Assembly (NCBI GenBank): GCA_963281255.1
Contig: OY725489.1
Span: forward strand, 992,001 to 1,056,000
Length of the DNA: 64,000 bases
From: Aphrocallistes beatrix
Lineage: Eukaryota; Porifera; Hexactinellida; Sceptrulophora; Aphrocallistidae
Direction of reading: 5' to 3'
Shown here: one piece after another, positions 55,550 to 64,000 of the stretch
Position numbering within the stretch: position 1 is the first letter of the stretch
Layout of the letters: each line of letters starts with the position of its first letter
The notes under the pieces: model-generated
Told to the model about the DNA's origin: nothing
What the model saw: the letters and a program-made list of their open reading frames with translations, nothing else
The model's database searches: none
Program-made: the position numbers and the translations under genes

Positions 55550-58500
55550 ACTGTTCTGTTGAAGAATTATTCCCTAATTTTGCTCCTGATGCGGACACAG
55601 ATTCCATACTAGAGACATTAAAACTTAGCCTTGCACGGCTGAACAAATTCAGCACTCAACTAACTCTAACTCAATCTCAAGCTTCCCTCATCGTTTCAAA
55701 TCTATCTAACTTAATCCTGGTCAATGAGACTCATAAAGATATCATAATAGTGTCCTTCCTCCTGATACAGAGAATACTTAATTATGTTTCCCAATCGATT
55801 CAACAATTTCTTTCAAATTTCATTCAAATCTCAGCACATTTTGGATTTCAGGGAACACACGAATTATTGAGTAACAACATTTCACAGCTTCAGCTGACTT
55901 CTCCTAGGAACTCGAACATTTTTATAAAGTTGATATTTCTTAGAGAATTTATAACAGGGAAGGACACGACTATGTTAAATTTCCTCTTCTCTCCTTCTTT
56001 TGAGAGCTCAATAATTTACCAGTTCTTTTTTAAACAGTTAAAAATACTCTCAAATAATTCTAACTTTTCTAACTACATTCGCGTATACTGTCACACACTA
56101 ATACAATGGTTGGATACTGCAATGTTATTCTTCCAACAAATCCCACACGACTCGAACGTGAATAACGATGTATTTGGCTATAAAACAGAAATCTCAAAGT
56201 TTATATTCAATTTCGTTTGGAAGTTTATTGAAGAGCCTTTACCTGGAATTTCAGAAAATGCCAAAATTATTCTACAGAAATACTTCCGTTTATATACCAG
56301 ATTTTCATCCTGGTCCAAACAGGATCCCGCTCCATTCTATCAGAGCTTCCTCAACCAGACACTGGCTATCCCCTGGACCTCTAAGGCTAGGTACATCCTG
56401 CTACAAGTTATCACGGAGCATACTTCCTCTGAATCTATAATCAGTCAGCACGGACGGCTACCCCACGAACTGACTAGATGCTTGTCCACCACCACTCTGC
56501 ACAGCCCTGCATCTGACCTGTATAAAGCACTCATTGGTGGAGTCTCCATTGATGCTTGGACACAGTTATGGCTAGCGCCGTTTATGACGTCACTTTTAAG
56601 TTCAGATCAGAATGAGAGACACCACCTCACACAATATTGGCTTCCTTCGACTCTAAAGTTTGTCCCCACTTCTTCTCAGCTGATTCTTACCTCTCTCATA
56701 CAAATAGCTAACTCCTCTAACTCCCCACACTCGCGACATATAACACCTCTACTCACTAGTGATGTAAACACTTGTACTATTAACCTCACACCAAATAACG
56801 ACTCCATCTTATACGCTACGATCTTGTGGATCAAATACAGCATTGTGTTAGACCAGTTTAACTTAGCTGAGACTGGCACGGGTATTCTACGAGAGGGGCT
56901 GAGCTGTGGAGATGAAGCGGTGCGAGTAGAAGCACTGCACGTTATACTGACGAGTGTGTTCGACAGCTCTCAGCTGTGGAGACTCGAACTTATCCGTGAG
57001 TTCTTTCCGCTCAATCTAAATCCCCCCTCCACTGCATCCAGACAGAAACTCAGTGTGATTATATACAAGTCTGTGGCCTGTATACAGAGCATGTTGATAG
57101 AAGGATTACCTCCTGATTCGTCTGCTGAGTCTGTTGATGATTTCAGACTTAAATTTGAGGGATTCATTCGGATTCTTTGCTTATTTAAGTCGAAATCTTT
57201 GCAGTGTCTCTGGCCGGACTCTCCATTCCAGAAGGTTGCACTAGCTCTCTTCATCTACCAGTCCCTAGTAGAGAGTTTTGTCAGTCCAGTTGAGACTAAG
57301 AAATCCAACTTTAAAAGCAAACAATCTAAACTCAAACTCTATAATACTTTATGTAATCTCGGTTTTGAGCTGCTAACACTCTCTGACTTGGTCCCTGTCT
57401 GTCTGTGCCTTACCAGTGACTACTTCGAAATAAGAGAGATGGCATTCCGCATTATAAATCCACATCTAACTCTAGAATCGGTTAGTCAAGCTCTTCGGCA
57501 GTCATTCCCTGATGGTTTGTGTGCCAGAGGGAAGTATCTCCTCACTTCTTCCCGGGTATATGACGGGGAGACAGGGGCTCTGCTGCTGAAACTGAATCTC
57601 AGTAGTGAGGTAGATAATTGTCGAGACACCTCACCAGCTGATCGGGTATATTCGCTGTGCATAGACTTGTTATCTGAACTATCAGGACAGTTTGTGTCAG
57701 CTAAGAAGAACATTCTAGAAGCTGCTCACCACGCACCCTTATTTAGCACCATAACAACCATTAATTATATACTTAACACCGGCATCCATATTAAGACACA
57801 GGAAGAGATTGACTGGCAAGGGCTTCTTTCAGATTTGATAGCACTCCTTAATGACATAATAACATTCTCCCTATCGACATTAGGAGATTCTAACACTGAT
57901 AATGAGGACGTACTAGCTCCCTCTTTCGCAGACATGGGAGTGGCAATTGAGTCTGCGGTACTAGCTACGCAATCTACTAACCAAACCGAGCAGACTAGCT
58001 CCCATACAGACTGCTCCTCCATCAGCTACCAGTTCGTCATGAACTGTGTGTGGCTGGCTTTGAGGGAGAGTAATGCTTTGCTGGGTGCTTTAAGTGCTCT
58101 ACCCATCATCAACACTCCTCAAGCGGGTCATGGCAAGTTAGCATTGACTCCTCAGTTAGTTGATGAGATAGGTAGCATACTGATAATGATACTAACTAAG
58201 TGCAGACATATCGGCGCTCTTCTCAGTTGCCAAACAGCTCTCATCAAGTTATGTAGCAACATCAGTTGCTGTGCTATCCCATCTGTGAGTAGCTTGCCTT
58301 CGAAATGGTTGCACGACATTATGAACACGATAACTTCGCATGATAAGAAGTCGTCTATATCCAGACAGGGGGCCGGCCTACCACTCTGTGTGCAATCCAT
58401 CCTGACATCCGAGTCTAAATTCCCACACAAGCCTCTCTTACACTACGCAATGCATGCGTTATTCCTACAAGCGTGCAATACTGAACTTGTGACTGATGCG

Positions 58501-60597
58501 TCTGATACGCATGACACGGTAGCAGTGAGGTGTACCAATGTGCTGAGAGCTCTGTTCAGAGACTCCACTGTTGGGAATGAGTGTGTTCTCTTTTACGGGG
58601 AGAAGGGACTCTCTCTTGCTATCAGTAGCATGAGGTCCTCCATATGGTCGGTGCGGAACGCAGGCATGATACTGTTTGGTGCGCTAGCAGTTAAAATGCT
58701 CGGGCAGCGTAGACTGAGTGAAGAGAACTCAGAGTTGAACTGTATTACTGTGAGGCAGTTTTTTACTCGTTTCCCATCGGCTCGATCCCTCCTCCTATCG
58801 CAGCTCCAGTCCTCTCCAGACTGTGCTAGCACTGACCTACACGCGGCTGTGTACCCCGTGTTGTTAATGCTGTCTAAATTGTGTCCTTCTCCTCACTATG
58901 CATTTCCAGAGAAGCTAGACTATATCCACACTCTACAGTGCTACGTACACTCCCCCGTCAATTCTGTACGTTGTAAGGCTAGCCAAGCTCTGACTACGTT
59001 CTTGTACAAGCCACGCATGGACACGATAATACTACACCTCATTAGCAAGATCCCCAACTCCCCTACCCAGTGTATCAGCTTCAATGTTCTACATGGTCAA
59101 TTGGTTCTAATATCGGAAGTGATAAAAGCAGCTTATGTGACGTATGACACTGGTTGTACTGACGTCTTACTTGACATACAGAAGCAAGTGATGAGTCATT
59201 ATTGGTTATTAGGCAATGATGTGCCTTTGTCAATAAACAGAATATATTTTAATTTAATCAGAACATTGAAAGATTCTGATCTGGCAAATGCTTTTGAGAT
59301 CAAACATGATATTTTCAACATCTTATCTCAGTATTCTTATACAGACCCAAATATTATTGATTTCATTCTCACTATTATCGAATATTTTCAGTCTTGCCTT
59401 CCTCGAACGAATGAAATATTCCAACAAACATTTTACAACTTTTATTCTGAGTTTTTACATCACTTGATGAAATCACCGATCGATTCCATCATACATCTAA
59501 GTACACTCTTACTCAAACACGCGAATTCTATTCAATGGCTAAGCAGCAACATGAATGCCCTTCCCTTAGAGTTAATTAAATGTTTCATACAGTGTACAAC
59601 ATCCCCCCTCATTCCATTCGACAGCCTGTCCTCCTTAATCGAGGTTATAGGACTAATATTGGAGGTAACACAGTTTGATAAAACCCTGGGTATAGCATTA
59701 GACACTTTAATAGATACCATACTCAATGCTACCTCTTGTCTGACTGCCCAGCTCTGCTCAATGCAGATAGCTGGGATTATCTTAGTTGGGAAGTCAGAGC
59801 ATCAGGATGTAGCTGTTAAGAGAGAGGAGGAGGTGAAGATATTCTGGATAGATTTGATTAAGAAGCATAGTAAGCCTGATTTATCTGAAGATTCTAGGAT
59901 GACTTGTGTTCTGTCATTAGTGCGTATTTTAAAACGTACACCTATACCCCAGTATCTCCAAACAATCCTGATTGAGTGTATCGATGTTGTCATATTGCTA
60001 CTACAAGATGAGTTAGCGGAAATTCGGAATGCATTAGCTGACGGGTTAGCGACTGTTTTCAATGCAACTCCTCCCCTACACTCTCACATTGTTGTTAAGC
60101 TGCTGCTCCAATACGTGGCTACTCACTGGTTTCAACTTAAACCTGTGTGGGATGTGTTGCTAAGGTTTGTAACGGCTGGAATAACTATGAACGATCTAAT
60201 GGTTAATGACGAAATAGTTTTGTTTGAGAGAGGGAAGGACAATGTATTTGGAGAAGATAGTGTTAATTTCGAATTTGCTCTGAAATCTCTATACATTATT
60301 TCCAAAAAGCTTGAAGATTCCAATTTGAATGAAGATTATATTCAAAGTGTGTGTAGATGTTTGGAGAAAGAACTGAATGATCTGCCTAAAATTCCCCAAC
60401 CCAATAAATTAGACTCCTTGTTCAAGAAAGATGGGTTCTTATTCAAGAAAATTTCAGGTATATTCTGCCTGACCAGATTATTGTCTCGAATGGGCAGAGA
60501 GGAACCTGTGTGTGAGGATATATTGCAGTTACCTGTCCATAGTTATTTTATCTCAGTCTCATTCCGGCGAATTCAAGAATGGATTGAAGAAAATTGA
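55546..60597 (+). CDS. THADA: THADA / Trm732 family protein
   Basis: A single exon of 1683 residues (human about 1950), alpha-helical HEAT-like throughout. The conserved DUF2428 region lies at about 820-1060: SYQFVMNCVWLALRESNALL, then LPSKWLHDIM, RQGAGLPLCVQSIL, NVLRALFRDSTVGNECV and SIWSVRNAGMILFGAL, the order found in THADA proteins. Yeast Trm732 partners the methyltransferase Trm7 (FTSJ1) for 2'-O-methylation at tRNA position 32, including tRNA-Phe; in animals THADA is also linked to SERCA and energy balance. The intronless state of a 5-kb frame is notable. A tiny uORF overlaps the start. DTWD2 follows 162 bp downstream on the same strand. Confidence 0.9.
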   Translation: MNCSVEELFPNFAPDADTDSILETLKLSLARLNKFSTQLTLTQSQASLIVSNLSNLILVNETHKDIIIVSFLLIQRILNYVSQSIQQFLSNFIQISAHFGFQGTHELLSNNISQLQLTSPRNSNIFIKLIFLREFITGKDTTMLNFLFSPSFESSIIYQFFFKQLKILSNNSNFSNYIRVYCHTLIQWLDTAMLFFQQIPHDSNVNNDVFGYKTEISKFIFNFVWKFIEEPLPGISENAKIILQKYFRLYTRFSSWSKQDPAPFYQSFLNQTLAIPWTSKARYILLQVITEHTSSESIISQHGRLPHELTRCLSTTTLHSPASDLYKALIGGVSIDAWTQLWLAPFMTSLLSSDQNERHHLTQYWLPSTLKFVPTSSQLILTSLIQIANSSNSPHSRHITPLLTSDVNTCTINLTPNNDSILYATILWIKYSIVLDQFNLAETGTGILREGLSCGDEAVRVEALHVILTSVFDSSQLWRLELIREFFPLNLNPPSTASRQKLSVIIYKSVACIQSMLIEGLPPDSSAESVDDFRLKFEGFIRILCLFKSKSLQCLWPDSPFQKVALALFIYQSLVESFVSPVETKKSNFKSKQSKLKLYNTLCNLGFELLTLSDLVPVCLCLTSDYFEIREMAFRIINPHLTLESVSQALRQSFPDGLCARGKYLLTSSRVYDGETGALLLKLNLSSEVDNCRDTSPADRVYSLCIDLLSELSGQFVSAKKNILEAAHHAPLFSTITTINYILNTGIHIKTQEEIDWQGLLSDLIALLNDIITFSLSTLGDSNTDNEDVLAPSFADMGVAIESAVLATQSTNQTEQTSSHTDCSSISYQFVMNCVWLALRESNALLGALSALPIINTPQAGHGKLALTPQLVDEIGSILIMILTKCRHIGALLSCQTALIKLCSNISCCAIPSVSSLPSKWLHDIMNTITSHDKKSSISRQGAGLPLCVQSILTSESKFPHKPLLHYAMHALFLQACNTELVTDASDTHDTVAVRCTNVLRALFRDSTVGNECVLFYGEKGLSLAISSMRSSIWSVRNAGMILFGALAVKMLGQRRLSEENSELNCITVRQFFTRFPSARSLLLSQLQSSPDCASTDLHAAVYPVLLMLSKLCPSPHYAFPEKLDYIHTLQCYVHSPVNSVRCKASQALTTFLYKPRMDTIILHLISKIPNSPTQCISFNVLHGQLVLISEVIKAAYVTYDTGCTDVLLDIQKQVMSHYWLLGNDVPLSINRIYFNLIRTLKDSDLANAFEIKHDIFNILSQYSYTDPNIIDFILTIIEYFQSCLPRTNEIFQQTFYNFYSEFLHHLMKSPIDSIIHLSTLLLKHANSIQWLSSNMNALPLELIKCFIQCTTSPLIPFDSLSSLIEVIGLILEVTQFDKTLGIALDTLIDTILNATSCLTAQLCSMQIAGIILVGKSEHQDVAVKREEEVKIFWIDLIKKHSKPDLSEDSRMTCVLSLVRILKRTPIPQYLQTILIECIDVVILLLQDELAEIRNALADGLATVFNATPPLHSHIVVKLLLQYVATHWFQLKPVWDVLLRFVTAGITMNDLMVNDEIVLFERGKDNVFGEDSVNFEFALKSLYIISKKLEDSNLNEDYIQSVCRCLEKELNDLPKIPQPNKLDSLFKKDGFLFKKISGIFCLTRLLSRMGREEPVCEDILQLPVHSYFISVSFRRIQEWIEEN

Positions 60598-60759
60598 ATT
60601 GTATATTCCATTTTCCTACTCCATTAATTTTAAACCGTTTTAATATAGCATCATAATACTTGTATGTTGTAGGTTTAATTGTATTGATAATATCGCAAAA
60701 CTATCTCATATAATATTCCATTAGTATTAGTGTACAAAATTTCTGGCTTGAAGCATTCA

Positions 60760-61494
60760 ATGGCTACGAATGAGGATTTTTTCTCAAGTCTTCTTGAGAT
60801 GGATGAGATTTCCGGTCTATCTGGTCCTGCACCGCTCAAGAGGGACATTTGCACGACATGTAACAGGCCGTGTATTGTCTGCATCTGTGCTTCCTTCCCC
60901 AAAGAATCACTCTCCATCAGCACACACGTCATCATACTGCAACATCCTAACGAGATTAAACGCCCCATGGCTACGGTACCTCTTCTCACTAACTGTATAG
61001 CTTCTAACAAGTGTACGGTGTTGAGAGGAAAGAGTTTTAGTCCGTTCAAATTCTCGCTGATACGAGAATGTATGGAACATAAACAAAACACCGCAGTGCT
61101 CTACCCTCTGCCTGACGCCACTCTACTACCCAGCACGTCTCCACTCCCTGACATTAAGCACCTCATCGTTATAGACGGGACCTGGCGGCAGGCCAAGTCT
61201 ATATACAAGGGGAACTCTTATCTAAGTGAACTGACACATTTAGCCATCAACATCGAGCAGACCAGCAAGTATGTGATCAGACGTCAGCCCACTGATACCT
61301 GTCTCTCCACCATAGAAGCAGTTGCCTTCTGTCTGGAGTGTATCGAGGGGGACCCCCGCATACCGGATGTGTTACTATCTCCAATGAGAGATCTGTGCGA
61401 TAAACAGCTCAGTTACGGAGCTAAAACACATGTGAGCAGGGAGAGAGAGAAGCAACTAGCTAAAGAGAGTGAGACACTAAAGACTGATGTGTGA
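60760..61494 (+). CDS. DTWD2: tRNA-uridine aminocarboxypropyltransferase, DTW-domain protein
   Basis: A single exon of 244 residues from ATG 60760. A zinc-binding Cys cluster (CTTCNRPCIVCICAS) at about 36-50 is followed by HVIILQHPNEIKR, VLYPLPDATLL and the family signature IDGTWRQAKSIY (the DTW motif), then QPTDTCLSTIEAVAFCL. The DTW family, in the SPOUT-related fold, transfers the aminocarboxypropyl group from S-adenosylmethionine to make acp3U in tRNA. The size and Cys cluster fit DTWD2 better than DTWD1. The 162-bp gap to THADA suggests a shared or very compact promoter. Confidence 0.9.
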   Translation: MATNEDFFSSLLEMDEISGLSGPAPLKRDICTTCNRPCIVCICASFPKESLSISTHVIILQHPNEIKRPMATVPLLTNCIASNKCTVLRGKSFSPFKFSLIRECMEHKQNTAVLYPLPDATLLPSTSPLPDIKHLIVIDGTWRQAKSIYKGNSYLSELTHLAINIEQTSKYVIRRQPTDTCLSTIEAVAFCLECIEGDPRIPDVLLSPMRDLCDKQLSYGAKTHVSREREKQLAKESETLKTDV

Positions 61495-61947
61495 TGTTGA
61501 ATGTATATATACACTTAAATTTTATAGTGTAAGTTATAAAATTTATTATACGTAGAATGAAGTGTATTTTTAGGGATACCCTTATAGCATGAATTGTGTG
61601 CCACATCTTTCAAACCGTCCGTTTGTACGTCTGCCTATGCGGTCCTGTGAAATCCAACAGTCCGATTTCTACCAAATTTCGCATTAGACTCCCTTTATTG
61701 TAGAGATCCGAATTCAATGGTTGACCAGATTTTCATGAGTGTAGATTCCGATGCTTATATTCCTTCTCTATAGAAAAATCACTTAATAGAAGTCACGCAA
61801 AGGGTGATTACAGTGGACACTAGGTATCCCTTAGCCGCGGAGTGCAAAAGAGCGAAACGCGCTTGCATGGTAGCAGTTTTGTTCCATTATCTTGCATCTC
61901 TGTAGTAATATTACATTATAAGAACAATGAAGTATAATAATAGTACA

Positions 61948-63421
61948 AGCGCGCTTCGCTTGCTTGCGCTGCGCGGCTGGCAGACACTTTGTGTCCGCCA
62001 GAGGCGCCTGGGCTCACATTGATTAATTATAAGGGAGATAACATCTCCAAATATGTCTGTCTTACTGTTAAAATCGATATAGTATCACTCGAAAAATCAT
62101 CAAATTTGAAGAATATTAATATACACATTCTATTAAAATTTCAGCCTTCTATCACCTAAAATGACTGAGTTATAGTCGAAAAACTGAAATTTCTCATTAT
62201 AAAAAGGTGACAATGACGTCATAATTCCATGATGAGTCGACATTTTGGTCTGAGGTCAGAACTTAGTGGAGCCATAACCAAAAGACTCCCACATGCCAAA
62301 AATCATCTTTATGTGCATGCAGTTTCTTCAAATTCGTTACATATATATATATATATACACACATTAATCGAGTTTTGATAGTAGAGATATATATCCTTCC
62401 TATTAAAACTCGATTAATGTGTACTAAGTATATATGTATATATATATACAGTCCCCGGACAAAAGTATTCGACCACCACAGAAACCGCCATACAAATAGT
62501 ATTAAAGTGGGTCTATTCATAAAGGAATAGGTTCTCAAACTGTAAGGAATACTCTATTTTTTATTTCAAATTCGTAAACTACACATTCTAATTACTCATA
62601 ATTGATTGCCTCAGCTTAATTACTAACTCCCAAGTTAATAAATATTAACATTTGCTACTTGATGCTACTTGTCCCAAGTCACAGCCATTATATATGATGG
62701 CGTTTAGTGACACAAAGTGGCATAGGTTGATAATTTTCAACATAAGAATAGGTAATTGAGTTGAAACTCTCAATTATGAGTAATTAGAATGTGTAGATTA
62801 CGAATTTGAACTAAAAAATAGAGTATTTTCTACTGTTTAAGGACATGTTCCTTTTTTAAAAGATCTAATTTAATACTATTTGTATGGAAGTTTTCGTGGT
62901 GGTCGAATACTTTTGTCCGGGTAGTGTATATATATATGTAACGAATTGATTGAAGAAACTGCTGGACACAGAAAGCTTATTTTTGGCATGTGGAGTCTTT
63001 TGGCTATGGCTCCACTAAGTTCTGAGCTCATACGAAAATGTCGACTCATCGTCGAATTATGACGTCATTGTCACCTTTTTATAATTAGAAATTTCAGTTT
63101 TTCGACCATAACTCAGCCATTTTAAGTGATAGAAGGCTGAAATTCTAATAGAATATGTATATTAATATATCTCACATATGATGCAACTATCATCAAAAAA
63201 TGATGAGTCATCACTCTGTTATGACGTCATCATTACGCATCAAAAATTTTTTAAAATTGTCAAATTTAGTGATTTTTCGTGTGATATTGATTTTCTAATA
63301 GTAGGACATACGTATTTAGGGATGCTATATCCCTTTTAATTAATCAATGTAACCCCAGGTGCCTCTGGCGGACACAAAGTGTCCGTCACCCGCGCAGCGC
63401 AACCAAGCGAAGACCGCTTGT
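61948..63421. mobile_element. Long inverted-repeat element (arms about 410-480 bp)
   Basis: The left arm 61948-62358 and the right arm 62936-63421 are inverted copies: both run from CAAGCG(C/G)-CTTCGCTTG through the GACACTTTGTGTCCGCCAG palindrome, CTTCTATCACCT/TTAAAATG, AAAAAGGTGACAATGACGTC, TAGTGGAGCCATA and CAAAAGACTCC to a TA-rich microsatellite. The right arm has about 100 extra bases. The centre holds a second short palindrome (62363-62418) and the MITE at 62450-62935. No transposase is visible. Confidence 0.8.
62450..62935. mobile_element. Tc1/mariner-type MITE nested in the long inverted repeat
   Basis: CAGTCCCCGGACAAAAGTAT, then TCGACCACCAC, is inverted at the right as GTGGTGGTCGAATACTTTTG and TCCGGGTAGTG, with TA-rich flanks. 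ACAAAAGTATTCGACCACC is a typical Tc1-like terminal motif. The interior arms (CATACAAATAGTATTAA and inverse) extend the palindrome. Confidence 0.8.
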
Positions 63422-63429
63422 ATTAAACA

Positions 63430-63600
63430 AGATGTACTTCGGCTTAGTACGTACTCATTTCTATGAACCAAAATTAATTTATTATATAGATTCGTATGTA
63501 ATATCAACTCTGTTAGTACGTACTTACAGATGTACTATTTTCCGATTCCCAGAGGGGTACGTTTTATCCGAGTTCTACTTTATACATATATATATACATA
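63430..63600. repeat. Interspersed repeat, copy 2
   Basis: CTTCGGCTTAGTACGTACTC, then ATTTCTATGAACCAAAATTA and GTTAGTACGTACTTACAG, homologous in inverse orientation to 29580-29730. Confidence 0.6.
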
Positions 63601-64000
63601 CGAGGGTCGGCTGAAAAGTTCGTAGGTTGACTATCAAGGAGTTATGCTAGACCATAGACTACTGTATATAAGGCCTCACAGTAACTTGCGGATTTGGGAC
63701 TAGGGATGCGGAGGAAGACCGTTGAACTAATACATGAGCTGCCTTAAATCATTTACAAAGCACAATAGAGCTTAGGAATGTATTATCAGCATATATAAAT
63801 ATGGTGTCAAAGTACCCATATCCATTGTTAAAAATTTGATTAGTCACCATATGGTTGCGCAATAGGTTATATTTGTGACAAATTTGGTGATTTTCAGAGG
63901 CCGTTTAGGGGCACTTCTAAGTGTTTTTATTGTAAAATTTTTCGCATAGAACTGAGATGTGAATGGGTTAATACGAAAAATTTGGAATTTTTGACAATGT
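63601..64000 (+). mobile_element. Mariner-like terminal repeat, element continues or is truncated
   Basis: CGAGGGTCGGCTGAAAAGTT and CGTAGG directly after TA at 63599 match the usual start of mariner elements. The 400 bp to the window end show no open transposase frame, so this is either a degenerate copy or one whose coding part lies beyond the window. Confidence 0.65.

Overview
The window is animal nuclear DNA, AT-rich, with GT-AG introns, AATAAA polyadenylation signals, 5' TATA boxes and many DNA transposons. The gene set (DRAK-type kinase, THADA, BRD8, VARP-like VPS9 protein, receptor-type tyrosine kinase, coiled-coil/NHL proteins, FARSB) is metazoan. I cannot assign a phylum; expansion of coiled-coil/NHL proteins and proteinase K-like subtilases suggests an invertebrate, possibly an early-branching one. 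There is one assembly gap of 200 N (14334-14533).

Layout. 1-900: nested palindromic/tandem repeats. 1876-10584: two tandem five-exon secreted subtilisin-like proteases on the + strand with a near-identical exon 3. 10585-14333: repeat-rich DNA holding a foldback element and two hAT elements, one with a BED zinc-finger remnant. 14534-23605: a compact head-to-tail array on the - strand: partial E2 enzyme, short BRD8-like bromodomain protein, EXOSC6/MTR3, an ectodomain-less tyrosine-kinase-like protein with altered catalytic motifs, and a VARP-like VPS9 protein without ankyrin repeats. 26331-37149 (-): an eight-exon DRAK/STK17-like kinase with a 27-nt microexon and a long Ser-rich tail. 38744-39243: an NHL-protein pseudogene. 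39443-49736 (+): FARSB, six exons, introns full of transposons. 50207-55023 (+): two coiled-coil/NHL paralogues flanking an intronless U2AF1 gene and a fossil fragment of FARSB exon 4/intron 4. 55546-61494 (+): THADA (one exon) and DTWD2, 162 bp apart. 61948-63421: a long-inverted-repeat element with a Tc1/mariner-type MITE inside. 63601 onward: a mariner-like terminus.

How the genes relate. FARSB charges tRNA-Phe, THADA is the partner of the tRNA position-32 2'-O-methyltransferase, and DTWD2 makes acp3U in tRNA, so three tRNA-biology genes share one strand within 22 kb. EXOSC6, BRD8 and U2AF1 are housekeeping RNA/chromatin genes. The proteases are probably secreted. The most unusual material is (i) a recurring architecture of foldback elements whose two arms are arrays of short tandem monomers, each element with a different monomer; (ii) seven short hAT elements recognised by 8-bp target duplications; (iii) localised homogenisation between tandem paralogues (protease exon 3; part of the NHL propeller); and (iv) several domain-reduced proteins.
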